From Rubrivivax sp. (GTDB lineage Bacteria; Pseudomonadota; Gammaproteobacteria; Burkholderiales; Burkholderiaceae_C), in contig JAURZM010000076.1 of assembly GCA_030653385.1 (NCBI GenBank), positions 62,001-126,000 of the forward strand: DNA of 64,000 nt, given 5' to 3'. Below, piece after piece: positions 15,619 to 25,037 of the stretch (within the stretch, counting starts at the first letter, position 1; every line of letters begins with the position of its first letter). Under the pieces are notes generated by a model. That model worked only from the letters and a program-made list of their open reading frames with translations. It made no database searches and was not told the DNA's origin. A program made the translations under genes and the position numbers.

Positions 15619-16686
15619 ATGCCGATCGCCGCCCACCGCTGGTTGATGACCGCTCCGGGTGCGCCCCTGGAGCGCGCCGGGTTCGAGGCCGCGCCCGAGG
15701 TGGGCGAGGTCGTGGTGGCGGTTGCCGGCTGCGGCGTCTGCCATACCGACCTCGGCTACTACTATGACGGTGTGCGCACCAACCAGCCGCTGCCGCTGGC
15801 GCTGGGCCACGAGGTCAGCGGCCGTGTCGTCGCCGCGGGCGAGGGTGCTGCCGCCTGGATGGGCCGTGCCGTCATCGTGCCGGCGGTGCTGCCCTGCGGC
15901 GCGTGCGACCTGTGTCGGCGTGGCCTGTCGACGATCTGCCGCGCGCAGAAGATGCCGGGCAACGACATCCAGGGCGGTTTCGGCAGCCACATCGTCGTGC
16001 CGGCGCGCGGCCTGTGCCCGGTCGACGAAGAGCGGCTCGCGGCCGCCGGCCTGACGCTGCCGCAGGTGTCGATCGTCGCCGACGCGCTGACCACGCCCTA
16101 CCAGGCGGTGCGGCGCGCCGACGTCGGGCCGGGTGACCTCGCGGTCGTGGTCGGCATCGGCGGGGTCGGTGGTTACTGCGTGCAGGTGGCGCGGGCCTTC
16201 GGCGCCACGGTGGTGGCGATCGATGTCGATGCGCGCAGGCTTTTCGCGATCAACGCCGACGGTGGCGCGGCGCTGGCGCTGAATGCGCGCGAGCTCGATG
16301 CCAGGGCGCTGAAGAAGGCGGTCGCCGGTTTCGCGCAGGAGCATGGCCTGCGTGCCACCGAGTGGAAGGTCTTCGAATGCTCCGGCACTGCGGCCGGGCA
16401 GGGCACGGCCTTCAACCTGCTGGTGCACGGCGCCACGCTGTCGATCGTGGGCTTCACGATGGACAAGGTGGAGATCCGGCTGTCCAACCTGATGGCCTTC
16501 GACGCCCGCGCGCTCGGCAACTGGGGCTGCCCGCCCGAAGCCTACCCGGCGGCGCTGGACCTCGTGCTGGACGGCCGGGTTCGACTTGCGCCCTTCGTCG
16601 AGACCCATCCGCTGGCCGACATCAACCGCGTCTTCGATGCCGTGCACCGGCAAGAGATCACGCGTCGCGCCGTGCTGGTGCCCTGA
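15619..16686 (+). CDS. had: 6-hydroxycyclohex-1-ene-1-carbonyl-CoA dehydrogenase (Had)
   Basis: A 355-residue zinc-dependent medium-chain dehydrogenase. Catalytic zinc region GCGVCHTDLGYYYDG, the structural-zinc loop CGACDLCRRGLSTIC and the NAD site VVGIGGVGGY are present. NVSF-like LSNLMAFDARALGNWGC resembles the Had group of Thauera and Azoarcus rather than general alcohol dehydrogenases. It oxidises 6-hydroxycyclohex-1-ene-1-carbonyl-CoA to the 6-oxo compound. The ATG follows a GGAG ribosome site. First gene of the operon had-oah-dch-bcrCBAD-fdx, the same order as in T. aromatica. Confidence 0.92.
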   Translation: MPIAAHRWLMTAPGAPLERAGFEAAPEVGEVVVAVAGCGVCHTDLGYYYDGVRTNQPLPLALGHEVSGRVVAAGEGAAAWMGRAVIVPAVLPCGACDLCRRGLSTICRAQKMPGNDIQGGFGSHIVVPARGLCPVDEERLAAAGLTLPQVSIVADALTTPYQAVRRADVGPGDLAVVVGIGGVGGYCVQVARAFGATVVAIDVDARRLFAINADGGAALALNARELDARALKKAVAGFAQEHGLRATEWKVFECSGTAAGQGTAFNLLVHGATLSIVGFTMDKVEIRLSNLMAFDARALGNWGCPPEAYPAALDLVLDGRVRLAPFVETHPLADINRVFDAVHRQEITRRAVLVP

Positions 16687-16713
16687 CAGACCCATCCGCC
16701 CCTAGGAGACACG

Positions 16714-17820
16714 ATGAACGCCCCTGAGCTGAAGAACCACGACCTCGTCGACGACACCACCAAACCCGGCGTGCGCTACGAGAAACATCCCGCGCGCCGC
16801 CCCGACGGCAGCCAGGTGCCGGGCCTGTACAACGCGTGGATCTGGCTCGACAACCCGGGTCAGTACAACTCGTACACGACCGACATGGTCAAGGGCGTGA
16901 TCCTCGCGATGCGCGCCGCGAGCAATGCCCGCGACGTCAACTGCGTTGTCTTCACCGGCGTCGGCGACAAGGCCTTCTGCACCGGCGGCAACACCAAGGA
17001 GTACGCCGAGTACTACGCCGGCCAGCCGCAGGAGTACCGCCAGTACATGCGGCTGTTCAACGACATGGTGAGCGCGATCCTGGCCTGTGACAAGCCGGTG
17101 ATCTGCCGTGTCAATGGCATGCGCATCGGCGGCGGGCAGGAGATTGGCATGGCCTGTGACTTCTCGGTCGCGCAGGACCTGGCACGTTTCGGCCAGGCAG
17201 GCCCCAAACACGGCTCGGCGCCGATCGGCGGCGCGACCGACTTCCTGCCGGTCATCGTCGGCGCCGAGCGCGCGATGGCCGCCTGCGTGCTGTGCGAGCC
17301 CTTCAGCGCGCACAAGGCCTACCAGATGGGCGTGCTGACCGACATCGTGCCGGCGCTGAAGGTCGATGGCCGCTTCGTCGCCAACCCCACCGTCGAGACG
17401 CAGCGCATGCTCGACGAGTTCGGCCGCAATGCCTACGGCGAGGCCAAGACCGGCGACGCGCTCGCCGAGGGCAAGGCGCTGATGAAACTCGGCACGGTCG
17501 ACCTGGCCATGCTCGACGCCAAGGTCGAGGAGCTGTGCGCCAAGATCCTGCTGACCTTCCCGGACTGCACCACCAAGACGCTGGAAGAACTGCGCAAGCC
17601 CAAGCTCGAGGCCTGGAACCGCAACAAGGAGAACTCGCGCGCCTGGCTGGCCCTGAACATGATGACCGAGGCGCGCTCGGGCTTCACCGCCTTCAACGAA
17701 GGCACCAAGGACGACCGCGAGATCGACTTCGTGCTGCTGCGCCAGAAGCTGGCCGCCGGGCAGAGCTGGGTCGGGCCGCTGCACGACGAGATCCAGCCCG
17801 GGGCCAAGCGCCATGGCTGA
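16714..17820 (+). CDS. oah: 6-oxocyclohex-1-ene-1-carbonyl-CoA hydrolase (Oah)
   Basis: A 368-residue crotonase-family enzyme, longer than ordinary hydratases because of the C-terminal extension seen in Oah/BamA. Recognisable blocks are NAWIWLDNPGQYNSYTTDM, KAFCTGGNTKEYAEYYAG, GMRIGGGQEIGMACD and GQAGPKHGSAPIGGATDFLP. The enzyme adds water and hydrolytically opens the ring to 3-hydroxypimelyl-CoA. This step defines the Thauera/Azoarcus route. It overlaps dch by eight bases. Confidence 0.94.
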   Translation: MNAPELKNHDLVDDTTKPGVRYEKHPARRPDGSQVPGLYNAWIWLDNPGQYNSYTTDMVKGVILAMRAASNARDVNCVVFTGVGDKAFCTGGNTKEYAEYYAGQPQEYRQYMRLFNDMVSAILACDKPVICRVNGMRIGGGQEIGMACDFSVAQDLARFGQAGPKHGSAPIGGATDFLPVIVGAERAMAACVLCEPFSAHKAYQMGVLTDIVPALKVDGRFVANPTVETQRMLDEFGRNAYGEAKTGDALAEGKALMKLGTVDLAMLDAKVEELCAKILLTFPDCTTKTLEELRKPKLEAWNRNKENSRAWLALNMMTEARSGFTAFNEGTKDDREIDFVLLRQKLAAGQSWVGPLHDEIQPGAKRHG

Positions 17821-18592
17821 AGACCAGTCCTCGCCCGTCAAGGTCTGGCTCGACCGCGACGGCGCGCTGCTGCGCCTGCGGCTGGCGCGGCCCAAGGCCA
17901 ACATCTGCAACGCGGCGATGATCGGCGCGTTGCAGACCGCACTGGACGCGCACCGGGAGACGCCCGCGTTGCGCGGCGTGCTGCTCGACGCCGAGGGGCC
18001 GCACTTCAGCTTCGGCGCCAGCGTCGAGGAGCACCTGGCCGAACGCTGCGCCGCGATGCTGGCGTCGCTGCACACGCTGATCCTGGCGATGGTCGAGTTT
18101 CCGCTGCCGATCCTGGTGGCCGTGCAAGGCCAGTGCCTGGGCGGCGGGCTGGAAATCGCACTCGCCGGCGGGCCGATCTTCGCCGCACCCACGGCGCAGT
18201 TCGGCCAGCCCGAGATCAAGCTCGGGGTCTTCGCGCCGGCCGCCACCTGCCTGCTGCCCTGGCGCATGAGCGCGCTGGCGGCCGAAGACCTGCTGTGGTC
18301 CGGGCGCAGCATCGCCGCGCCGCAGGCGCTGGCGAGCGGCCTGGTCAGCACCCTGGCCGACGACCCGCAAGCTGCCGCGCTGGCCTACTTCGACGAACAC
18401 CTCGCGCCGCGCAGCGCCGCGGCACTGGCCTGCGCGGTGACCGCTTCGCGTGCGCCGCGCGTGCGCGAGCTGCGCCAGCGCCTGGCCGAGGTCGAAGCCC
18501 TCTACCTCGGCCGCCTGATGGCCACCCGTGACGCCAACGAGGGCCTGGCCGCCTTCATGGCCAAGCGCGCACCGATCTGGGAGCACTGCTGA
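17813..18592 (+). CDS. dch: Cyclohexa-1,5-diene-1-carbonyl-CoA hydratase (Dch)
   Basis: A 259-residue crotonase-family protein with the oxyanion-hole blocks FSFGASVEEH and GQCLGGGLEIALAGG, and QFGQPEIKLGVFAPAA. The sequence pattern and its position between oah and bcrC identify Dch, which hydrates the dienoyl-CoA made by benzoyl-CoA reductase. Its ATG lies inside the end of oah (8-base overlap), so translation is coupled. Only one base separates its stop from the bcrC ATG. Confidence 0.92.
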   Translation: MAEDQSSPVKVWLDRDGALLRLRLARPKANICNAAMIGALQTALDAHRETPALRGVLLDAEGPHFSFGASVEEHLAERCAAMLASLHTLILAMVEFPLPILVAVQGQCLGGGLEIALAGGPIFAAPTAQFGQPEIKLGVFAPAATCLLPWRMSALAAEDLLWSGRSIAAPQALASGLVSTLADDPQAAALAYFDEHLAPRSAAALACAVTASRAPRVRELRQRLAEVEALYLGRLMATRDANEGLAAFMAKRAPIWEHC

Positions 18593-18593
18593 C

Positions 18594-19784
18594 ATGGACT
18601 CACCCTCAACCAGCGGCCCCGAAGTCCTGGCCATCGTCGCGCGCTGCGAAGCCCTGTTCGACGACCTGCACTTCAAGGCCGTCAAGGACTGGAAGGCGGC
18701 GCAGCCCGGCCGCAAGGCCATCGGCTACATGCCGGTCTACGTGCCGCGCGAGTTGATCCATGCCGCCGGCATGCTGCCGGTGGGCATCCTGGGCGGCGGC
18801 GATCAGCTCGAGGTGATCCAGGGCGACGCCTATTACCAGAGCTACATCTGCCGCATCCCGCGCTCGACCATCGAGCTCGGTCTCACCGGCCGCCTGGACT
18901 GCCTGGACGGCATGCTGTTCCCGTCGATCTGCGACGTCATCCGCAACCTCTCGGGCATGTGGCAGATCCTGTTCAAGGACAAGTACGTGCGTTACGTCGA
19001 CGTGCCGCAGAACTACGAAGACGAGATCGGCGGGCGCTTCTACATCGAGGAGATGCAGCAGATCCGCGACGACCTGGGCCGCCTGCGCGGCAGCCCGGTC
19101 AGCGATGCCGAATTGAACGCCTCCATTGCCGTGTACAACGAAAACCGGCGCGTCATCCGCGAGCTCTATGCCTACCGCGCCGCCAAGCCCTGGCAGGCGC
19201 CCACCTCCGAGGTCTACCTGGTGCTGCGCGCCGGCATGGTGCTGCCGGTGGAGGAGCACACGGTGCTGGTGCAGGCCTATCTCGACGCGGCCGAGCAGTT
19301 TGCGCGACCCAGGCGTGACAACGCGCGCGTCGTCATCAACGGCAGCTTCTGCGAGCAGCCGCCGCTGGCGCTGATCAAGTCGATCGAGATGTCGGGTTGC
19401 TACATCGTCGACGACGACTTCATCCTCGTCACGCGTTGGCTGCTCGACGACGTGCCGGCCGACGGCGACCCGCTGCTCGAGCTGTCCAAGGCCTTCCTGC
19501 ACCGCTCGGCGTCCACTGCGGCCAAGTACGACGTGACGCGCGAGGAGAAGGGTGTGTTCCTGATGGGTCAAGTCAAGACCCGCGGCGCCGAAGGCGTGGT
19601 CTTCGCCGCGCCCTCGTTCTGCGACCCGGCGCTGCTCGAGCGGCCGATGCTGCAGGACGTGCTGTCCAAGCACGGCATCCCGCACACCGCCTTCAAGTAC
19701 GCCGAGAACACCGGCCAGATGGCGCCGATCCGCGAGCAGGCCGGCACCTTTGCCGACTCGATAAAACTCTGGAACGCGGCCTGA
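18594..19784 (+). CDS. bcrC: Benzoyl-CoA reductase subunit C (BcrC)
   Basis: A 396-residue member of the HgdB/2-hydroxyacyl-CoA dehydratase family. Features include GYMPVYVPRELIHAAGMLPVG (start of the family domain), cysteines at YICRIPRST, LFPSICDV and GSFCEQPP that hold an iron-sulfur cluster, and GCYIVDDDF. With BcrB it forms the substrate-binding module of class I ATP-dependent benzoyl-CoA reductase, which adds two electrons to the aromatic ring. The enzyme is very oxygen-sensitive. Confidence 0.94.
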   Translation: MDSPSTSGPEVLAIVARCEALFDDLHFKAVKDWKAAQPGRKAIGYMPVYVPRELIHAAGMLPVGILGGGDQLEVIQGDAYYQSYICRIPRSTIELGLTGRLDCLDGMLFPSICDVIRNLSGMWQILFKDKYVRYVDVPQNYEDEIGGRFYIEEMQQIRDDLGRLRGSPVSDAELNASIAVYNENRRVIRELYAYRAAKPWQAPTSEVYLVLRAGMVLPVEEHTVLVQAYLDAAEQFARPRRDNARVVINGSFCEQPPLALIKSIEMSGCYIVDDDFILVTRWLLDDVPADGDPLLELSKAFLHRSASTAAKYDVTREEKGVFLMGQVKTRGAEGVVFAAPSFCDPALLERPMLQDVLSKHGIPHTAFKYAENTGQMAPIREQAGTFADSIKLWNAA

Positions 19785-19803
19785 GCCCGACAAGGACCCC
19801 ACG

Positions 19804-21132
19804 ATGAACACCCCGATTGCCATGCCCGCGCCGACAGGCTCCGCCAAGCGCCCGCCCGAGGTCCAGAAGGAAGACGCGATGTGGCTGCAGAAGGAAATGC
19901 TGGCCAGGAACTACACCGAGCTGGCCAGCGCGCGCGCCAACAACCGCAAGGTCTCGGCCACCTTCGTGCCAGGCAACCTCAACGAGCTGCTGATGTGCTT
20001 CGACTTCGCGCGCAGCCTGCCCGAGACGAATGCGCTGCAGAACGGCATGCGCAAGAAGAGCGGCAAGATGATCATGGATGCCGAGCGCGATGGCCAGAGC
20101 GAGGACGTCTGCACCTACGTCAAGGCCGACCTCGGCATGATGATGGGCGGCGAGATCGGCCCCACCGGCGAGGTGCTGCCGCGGCCCGACGTGCTGCTGC
20201 TGTCCTACACCGGCTGCTTCACCTTCATGAAGTGGTTCGAGCTGATCCGCCACAAGTACGGCTGCGAGACGGTGATGCTGCACGTGCCCTACCAGGCCGA
20301 GGGACACATCGCGCCGAACATGCGCGACTATGTCGTCAAGCAGCTCAAGGAGACGGTGATCCCCACGCTCGAGCGCATCTCGGGCGTCAAGTTCGACATC
20401 GACCGGCTGCGCCAGTACATGCGCGAGTCGGCCAAGGCCGAAGAGAACCTGGTCGCCGTGCTGCAGTCGGCCAAACACCGGCCGAGCCCGATCGACGGCT
20501 ACTTCGGCGCCGTCTACTACATCGGCCCCATCTTCACCGCCTTTCGCGGCACGCCCGAGGCAACCCAGTTCTACCAGGTGCTGCGCGGCGAGATCGAAGA
20601 GCGTATCCGACAAGGCAAGGGCCCGATCACGCCCGAGGGCGAGATGGGCGAAGAGAAGTACCGCCTGATCGTCGAAGGGCCGCCCAACTGGACGAGCTTT
20701 CGCGACTTCTGGAAGATGTTCTACGACGAAGGCGTGGTGGTGGTCAGCTCCACTTACGCCAAGGTCGGCGGGCTCTACGACTTCGGCTTCCGCCACGACC
20801 CCGAGCGGCCGCTGGAGTCGCTGGCCGAGTACTGCCTGGGCTGTTACACCAACCTGAACCTGCCCTCGCGCATCGACATGATCTGCAAGTACATCGACGA
20901 GTACCAGGCCGACGGCCTGCTGATCAACTCGATCAAGAGCTGCAACAGCTTCTCTGCCGGGCAGTTGCTGATCTTGCGCGAGGTGGAAAAGCGCACCGGC
21001 AAACCAGCCGCTTTCATCGAGACCGACCTCGTCGACCCGCGCTACTTTTCGGCCGCCAACGTCAAGAACCGACTGGAAAGCTACTTCCAGATGGTCAAGG
21101 CCAAGCGCGGCGCCGCGCTCGGTGCGCACTGA
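19804..21132 (+). CDS. bcrB: Benzoyl-CoA reductase subunit B (BcrB)
   Basis: A 442-residue HgdB-family protein, larger partner of BcrC. Conserved cysteines appear in SYTGCFTFMKW, EYCLGCYTNLN and INSIKSCNSFSAGQ; VETDLVDPRY-like FIETDLVDPRYFS is a family signature near the C-terminus. Together with BcrC it binds benzoyl-CoA and the cluster that donates electrons to the ring. It begins 19 bases after bcrC and ends 10 bases before bcrA. Confidence 0.94.
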   Translation: MNTPIAMPAPTGSAKRPPEVQKEDAMWLQKEMLARNYTELASARANNRKVSATFVPGNLNELLMCFDFARSLPETNALQNGMRKKSGKMIMDAERDGQSEDVCTYVKADLGMMMGGEIGPTGEVLPRPDVLLLSYTGCFTFMKWFELIRHKYGCETVMLHVPYQAEGHIAPNMRDYVVKQLKETVIPTLERISGVKFDIDRLRQYMRESAKAEENLVAVLQSAKHRPSPIDGYFGAVYYIGPIFTAFRGTPEATQFYQVLRGEIEERIRQGKGPITPEGEMGEEKYRLIVEGPPNWTSFRDFWKMFYDEGVVVVSSTYAKVGGLYDFGFRHDPERPLESLAEYCLGCYTNLNLPSRIDMICKYIDEYQADGLLINSIKSCNSFSAGQLLILREVEKRTGKPAAFIETDLVDPRYFSAANVKNRLESYFQMVKAKRGAALGAH

Positions 21133-21142
21133 AGGGGCCGCG

Positions 21143-22483
21143 ATGCGCTGCTTCATCGGCATCGACCTGGGCTCGACCACGACCAAGGCGGTCGTCATCG
21201 ACGAGCACCAGAACATCCTCGGGCGCGGCATCACCAACTCGCGTTCCAACTACGACACCGCCGCGGCCATCGCCAAGCAGGAGGCGCTGGTCAACAGCCG
21301 CTTCCACCTGTTCCGGCAGAAGCTGGGCAGCACGGATGCCTTGAACGGTGCGCTCGACGGCTTCATCGCTCAGCTTGAGCGCGACTTCCGTGCCGAGCAG
21401 TACATGGAGCAGCTGGCCGACCTCGAACAGACCTGCCAGCGCAGCCTGGCCACGGCCCGATTCGGCGAGGGCGCCGCCGCGGTGCCCGCTGCCTTGACCG
21501 AGGTGTTCCGGCGCCTGACGGCCGAGGCGCCGTCGCTGTTTGCGGCGGGCGCGCGGCGCAAGTCGGACTTCTTCCGCGACATTGCCGGCAGCCAGTACCT
21601 GGCCACCAGCGAGACCGTGGCCAAGGAGGCGGGCACGCGCTACGAGTACCTGCTGAACCTGTTCGACCGCTCGATCATCGAGGTCGAGAACCGGGTCTAT
21701 GCCGACTCGATCCGCCGCCACCTGCTGGCGGCGCTGGAACGCACCTTCGTCGCGCTGCCCGAGACCACGGCGCGGCGCATGCAGGTCGAGGCGCCCATCA
21801 AGGGCATCCTCGACACCGAGCTCGAAGAGACCTATGTCGTGGGCACCGGCTACGGCCGCGCGCGGCTGCCGTTTTCCAAGGAGCACATCCGCAGCGAGAT
21901 CCTCTGCCACGGACTGGGCGCGCATGTCATGTACCCGGGCACGGCGACGGTGCTCGACATCGGCGGTCAGGACACCAAGGCGATCCAGATCGACCCGGCC
22001 GGCATCGTCGAGAGTTTCCAGATGAACGACCGCTGCGCCGCCGGCTGCGGGCGCTACCTGGGCTACATCGCCGACGAGATGAACATGGGCCTGCACGAGC
22101 TGGGGCCGCTGGCCATGAAGTCGACCAAGGCGATCCGCATCAACTCGACCTGCACCGTGTTTGCCGGTGCCGAGCTGCGCGACCGCCTGAGCCTGGGCGA
22201 CAAGCGCGAGGACATCATGGCCGGCCTGCACCGCGCGATCATCCTGCGTGCGATGTCGATCCTGGCGCGCTCGGGCGGCGTGCGCGACCAGTTCACCTTC
22301 ACCGGCGGCGTGGCCAAGAACGAGGCCGCGGTGAAGTCGCTGAAAGAGCTGATCGGCGAGAACTACGGCGAGCTGACGCTCAACATCGACCCCGATTCGA
22401 TCTACACCGGTGCGCTGGGCGGCGCCACTTTCGCGTGGCGTGCCGTGGTCGAAGAAGGCAAGTCGATCGAGGCCAGGAGCTGA
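21143..22483 (+). CDS. bcrA: Benzoyl-CoA reductase ATPase subunit A (BcrA)
   Basis: A 446-residue ASKHA-fold ATPase (BcrA/BcrD/HgdC family). The phosphate-binding loop is FIGIDLGSTTTKAVVID; the second ATP motif is TVLDIGGQDTKAIQID. Cysteines in NDRCAAGCGRYLGYI and NSTCTVFAGAEL place it at the shared [4Fe-4S] cluster of the A/D dimer. It couples ATP hydrolysis to delivery of low-potential electrons to BcrBC. It is longer than BcrD because of an insertion of about 150 residues (roughly 45-200), as in the Thauera protein. Confidence 0.94.
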   Translation: MRCFIGIDLGSTTTKAVVIDEHQNILGRGITNSRSNYDTAAAIAKQEALVNSRFHLFRQKLGSTDALNGALDGFIAQLERDFRAEQYMEQLADLEQTCQRSLATARFGEGAAAVPAALTEVFRRLTAEAPSLFAAGARRKSDFFRDIAGSQYLATSETVAKEAGTRYEYLLNLFDRSIIEVENRVYADSIRRHLLAALERTFVALPETTARRMQVEAPIKGILDTELEETYVVGTGYGRARLPFSKEHIRSEILCHGLGAHVMYPGTATVLDIGGQDTKAIQIDPAGIVESFQMNDRCAAGCGRYLGYIADEMNMGLHELGPLAMKSTKAIRINSTCTVFAGAELRDRLSLGDKREDIMAGLHRAIILRAMSILARSGGVRDQFTFTGGVAKNEAAVKSLKELIGENYGELTLNIDPDSIYTGALGGATFAWRAVVEEGKSIEARS

Positions 22484-22487
22484 CACC

Positions 22488-23339
22488 ATGATCCACACCA
22501 TCGGCATCGACATCGGCTCCGGCGCCGTCAAGTCCGTGCTCTTCCGCCATGGCGATGCGGGCGGCAGCGGCCCCCCGGTCTGGTTGGCCCGGCGCTGCGA
22601 GCGCATCCGCAGCCGCGACCCGATGACGCTGGCGCGCCAGGGCTACGACGACGTGCTTGCCGAAGCCGGCCTGGGCGCCGACGACATTGCCTACACCGCC
22701 ACCACCGGCGAGGGTGAAAACGTCCGGTTTGCCACCGGCCACTTCTACTCGATGACCACACACGCGCGCGGCGGCGTGTTCCTCGACCCCGAGGCGCGGG
22801 CCGTGGTCGACATCGGCGCCCTCAACGGACGTGCGATCTCGGTCGACGCTCGCGGCAAGGTGCTGAGCTACAAGATGACCAGCCAGTGTGCGTCGGGCTC
22901 GGGGCAGTTCCTCGAGAACATCGCGCGCTACCTGGGCGTCGCGGTGGAGGAGATCGGGCCGCTGTCGAAGACCTCGCAGGATCCGGAGAAGGTCAGCTCC
23001 ATCTGCGCCGTGCTGGCCGAGACCGACGTCATCAACATGGTCAGCCGCGGCATCGCCACGCCCGATATCCTGAAGGGCATCCACCTGTCGATGGCCTCGC
23101 GCATCGTCAAGCTGCTGAAGGTGACGGGCGTGAAGGAGGGCGTCGCGCTGATCACCGGTGGCCTGGCGCTGGACAGCGGCCTGCTGGCGGCGATCCAGGA
23201 GGAGATGGTCAACGAAAAGGTGCGTGTCCAGGCGCGTGCGCACCCCGACTCCATTTACGCGGGTGCCGTCGGCGCCGCGCTGTGGGGCGCTTTCCGCCAC
23301 GCAAAGCTTGCCGGACTCGAGACCGCCGCCGCGGCCTGA
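22488..23339 (+). CDS. bcrD: Benzoyl-CoA reductase ATPase subunit D (BcrD)
   Basis: A 283-residue ASKHA ATPase, partner of BcrA. It begins TIGIDIGSGAVKSVLFR and shows VVDIGALNGRAIS, the cluster cysteines in TSQCASGSGQFLENIA and SSICAVLAET, and ITGGLALDSGLL. The A/D dimer activates electrons from ferredoxin at the cost of ATP. The ATG lies four bases after the bcrA stop. Confidence 0.93.
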   Translation: MIHTIGIDIGSGAVKSVLFRHGDAGGSGPPVWLARRCERIRSRDPMTLARQGYDDVLAEAGLGADDIAYTATTGEGENVRFATGHFYSMTTHARGGVFLDPEARAVVDIGALNGRAISVDARGKVLSYKMTSQCASGSGQFLENIARYLGVAVEEIGPLSKTSQDPEKVSSICAVLAETDVINMVSRGIATPDILKGIHLSMASRIVKLLKVTGVKEGVALITGGLALDSGLLAAIQEEMVNEKVRVQARAHPDSIYAGAVGAALWGAFRHAKLAGLETAAAA

Positions 23340-23365
23340 GAAGGTGTGAACTTAGGAGAGCCACC

Positions 23366-23611
23366 ATGGCCCTGCTGATCAACGACAACTGCACCGCCTG
23401 CGATGCCTGCAAGCCGGTGTGCCCCAACGAGGCCATCTCGGTCGGTGACCCGGTCTACGTGATCGATGCGCTGCGCTGCACCGAATGTATGGGTGCCGAG
23501 GACGAGCCGCAGTGCAGGCTGGTCTGCCCCGCCGACTGCATCGTGCCGAACCCGGACTTTGCCGAATCGCCCGACGAACTGCAGGCCAAGTACGAGGCGC
23601 TGCACGGCTGA
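23366..23611 (+). CDS. fdx: 2[4Fe-4S] ferredoxin of benzoyl-CoA reductase
   Basis: An 81-residue dicluster ferredoxin. First cluster motif CTACDACKPVCP (C-x2-C-x2-C-x3-C); the second has an eight-residue spacing between the second and third cysteines (CTECMGAEDEPQCRLVCP), the Allochromatium-type arrangement. A C-terminal helix follows. In Thauera such a ferredoxin carries electrons from 2-oxoglutarate oxidoreductase to benzoyl-CoA reductase. An AGGAGAG ribosome site precedes the ATG. It is the last gene of the operon and ends 13 bases from the convergent membrane-protein gene; I see no clear terminator hairpin between them. Confidence 0.92.
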   Translation: MALLINDNCTACDACKPVCPNEAISVGDPVYVIDALRCTECMGAEDEPQCRLVCPADCIVPNPDFAESPDELQAKYEALHG

Positions 23612-23624
23612 GGCTGGCCCGCGA

Positions 23625-24713
23625 TCAGCGCGCGCGCCGGCCGCGCAACACCGCCGCGGCGGTGTTGGCGACGAAAGCCAGCAGCGCGGCGGCTGACAGC
23701 AGCGCACCCCAGCGCAGCCACTCGAAGTCGCCGCTGGCGTCGCCGGCCAGGCGCAGCGCCAGCGAGGTGTGCAGCAGCAGCAGCGGCACGTAGAACGCCG
23801 GGTGGTAGGGCACGGCCACGCGCAGCACGGCTGGGAAGATGATGGGTGCGTGGCCGAACACCATCGCGAACACGAAGCCCAGCAGCAGCGCATGCAGTGC
23901 GGCGTCGTAAGCCGCGCTGCCCGGCGCCAGGCCCCAGGACACGATCACCGCACCGCCCAGCGCAAGCCAGAAGTAGCCCGACAGCAGGCACACCGCGATG
24001 AAGCGCGTGAGCCCCTGCTGCAGCACCGTGCGGCGCGCGATGTCGTGGCGCAGCAACCAGGCGGCCAGCGCCAGCAGCGCGGCGCCGAAGAGCCGCTGGC
24101 CCCAGGGCAGCGACCAGGCCGCCAGGCCTGCCAGCGCGGCCAGCACGATCAGGGTGAACAGCCGCTGGCCGGCGCGCGAGGGCGGCATGAAGCGCGACAG
24201 CTCCAGCCGCTCGCCGGCGATCGTCAGCACCAGGAAGGCCAGCCACCAGCCGACCAGGTCGTGCACAGGCCAGCCGGCGGCCCACAGCGCGCAGCCCATG
24301 GTCCAGCAGCCAGCGGCCAGCGCGATGACCAGCATGAACGGTTCGCGCTGTCGGTACAGCAGTTGCAGCGAAGCCGCCAACAGCACACCGCTGGCGGCAA
24401 GGCTGGCCCAGGGTGCTGCCTGCGGCAGGCCATGCAGCGCCAGTGCGGTGCCCGTGCCGGCCAGCAACGGCGCCGCGTAGGCCCAGGCGCGGCCGAGGGC
24501 CACCGCACGCTCGAGCGAGATCACGACGCCGAAGAAGCCGCACACCATGAGTGGCCCGTGGATCGCGGCGGCGCCGGCAACGCCCTGCGGCAACGGCCAA
24601 TCCAGGCGCGCCAGCCCAGCGCCCACGCCGGCGAACAGCGCGATGAAGCCCAGCGCCAGCAGCGGCAGGCGTTCCCAGGCGGGCCGCCGCAATGCTGCCC
24701 GGGCCAGCCTCAC
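23625..24713 (-). CDS. Polytopic membrane protein, NnrS/oxidase-like
   Basis: A 362-residue hydrophobic protein with about ten membrane spans. Histidines in AAAIHGPLMVCGFFGVVISLERAV-like and GFVFAMVFGHAPIIFPAV segments recall NnrS and haem-copper oxidase subunit I relatives found near denitrification genes, but I cannot place it in a characterised family with certainty. Its ATG overlaps the DUF59 gene as ATGA. Its neighbours (DUF2249, hemerythrin, DUF59) are a recurrent set in denitrifiers, suggesting a role in coping with nitric oxide or metal centres; this is inferred. Confidence 0.7.
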   Translation of the reverse strand: MRLARAALRRPAWERLPLLALGFIALFAGVGAGLARLDWPLPQGVAGAAAIHGPLMVCGFFGVVISLERAVALGRAWAYAAPLLAGTGTALALHGLPQAAPWASLAASGVLLAASLQLLYRQREPFMLVIALAAGCWTMGCALWAAGWPVHDLVGWWLAFLVLTIAGERLELSRFMPPSRAGQRLFTLIVLAALAGLAAWSLPWGQRLFGAALLALAAWLLRHDIARRTVLQQGLTRFIAVCLLSGYFWLALGGAVIVSWGLAPGSAAYDAALHALLLGFVFAMVFGHAPIIFPAVLRVAVPYHPAFYVPLLLLHTSLALRLAGDASGDFEWLRWGALLSAAALLAFVANTAAAVLRGRRAR

Positions 24714-25021
24714 CGCGGGGCCCAGCCGAAGTGCTCGCGCGCGAAGCCGCTCATGCGCTCCGGCGTCCAGGGCGGATCCCAGACCAGCTCCACCGCCACC
24801 GGCGTGCCGGCCGGCACCCCACCGGCCAGCGCGGCCTGCACGTCATCGATGATCATGTCGGCCATCGGGCAGGCGGCGCTGGTCATCGTGATCTGCACCT
24901 GCACACCGTCGGGCCCGGCCTGGATGCCATAGACGAGCCCGAGGTCGACGATGTTCATGCCCGCCTCGGGGTCCATCACGCTGCGCAGGGCGTCGCGCAC
25001 GAGGTCGTCGTTCAGGGTCAT
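24710..25021 (-). CDS. DUF59/MIP18-family metal-sulfur cluster protein
   Basis: A 103-residue DUF59 protein: DALRSVMDPEAGMNIVDLGLVYG is the family core, followed by MTSAACPMADMIIDDV with the conserved cysteine near residue 51 and a WDPPWTPERMS ending typical of SufT/PaaD relatives. Members help to assemble or repair iron-sulfur clusters. A maturation role for the many iron-sulfur enzymes encoded around it, or repair after nitric-oxide damage, is plausible. Located 16 bases after the hemerythrin gene and overlapping the next gene. Confidence 0.88.
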   Translation of the reverse strand: MTLNDDLVRDALRSVMDPEAGMNIVDLGLVYGIQAGPDGVQVQITMTSAACPMADMIIDDVQAALAGGVPAGTPVAVELVWDPPWTPERMSGFAREHFGWAPR

Positions 25022-25037
25022 CGTGACGCTCCGCGGG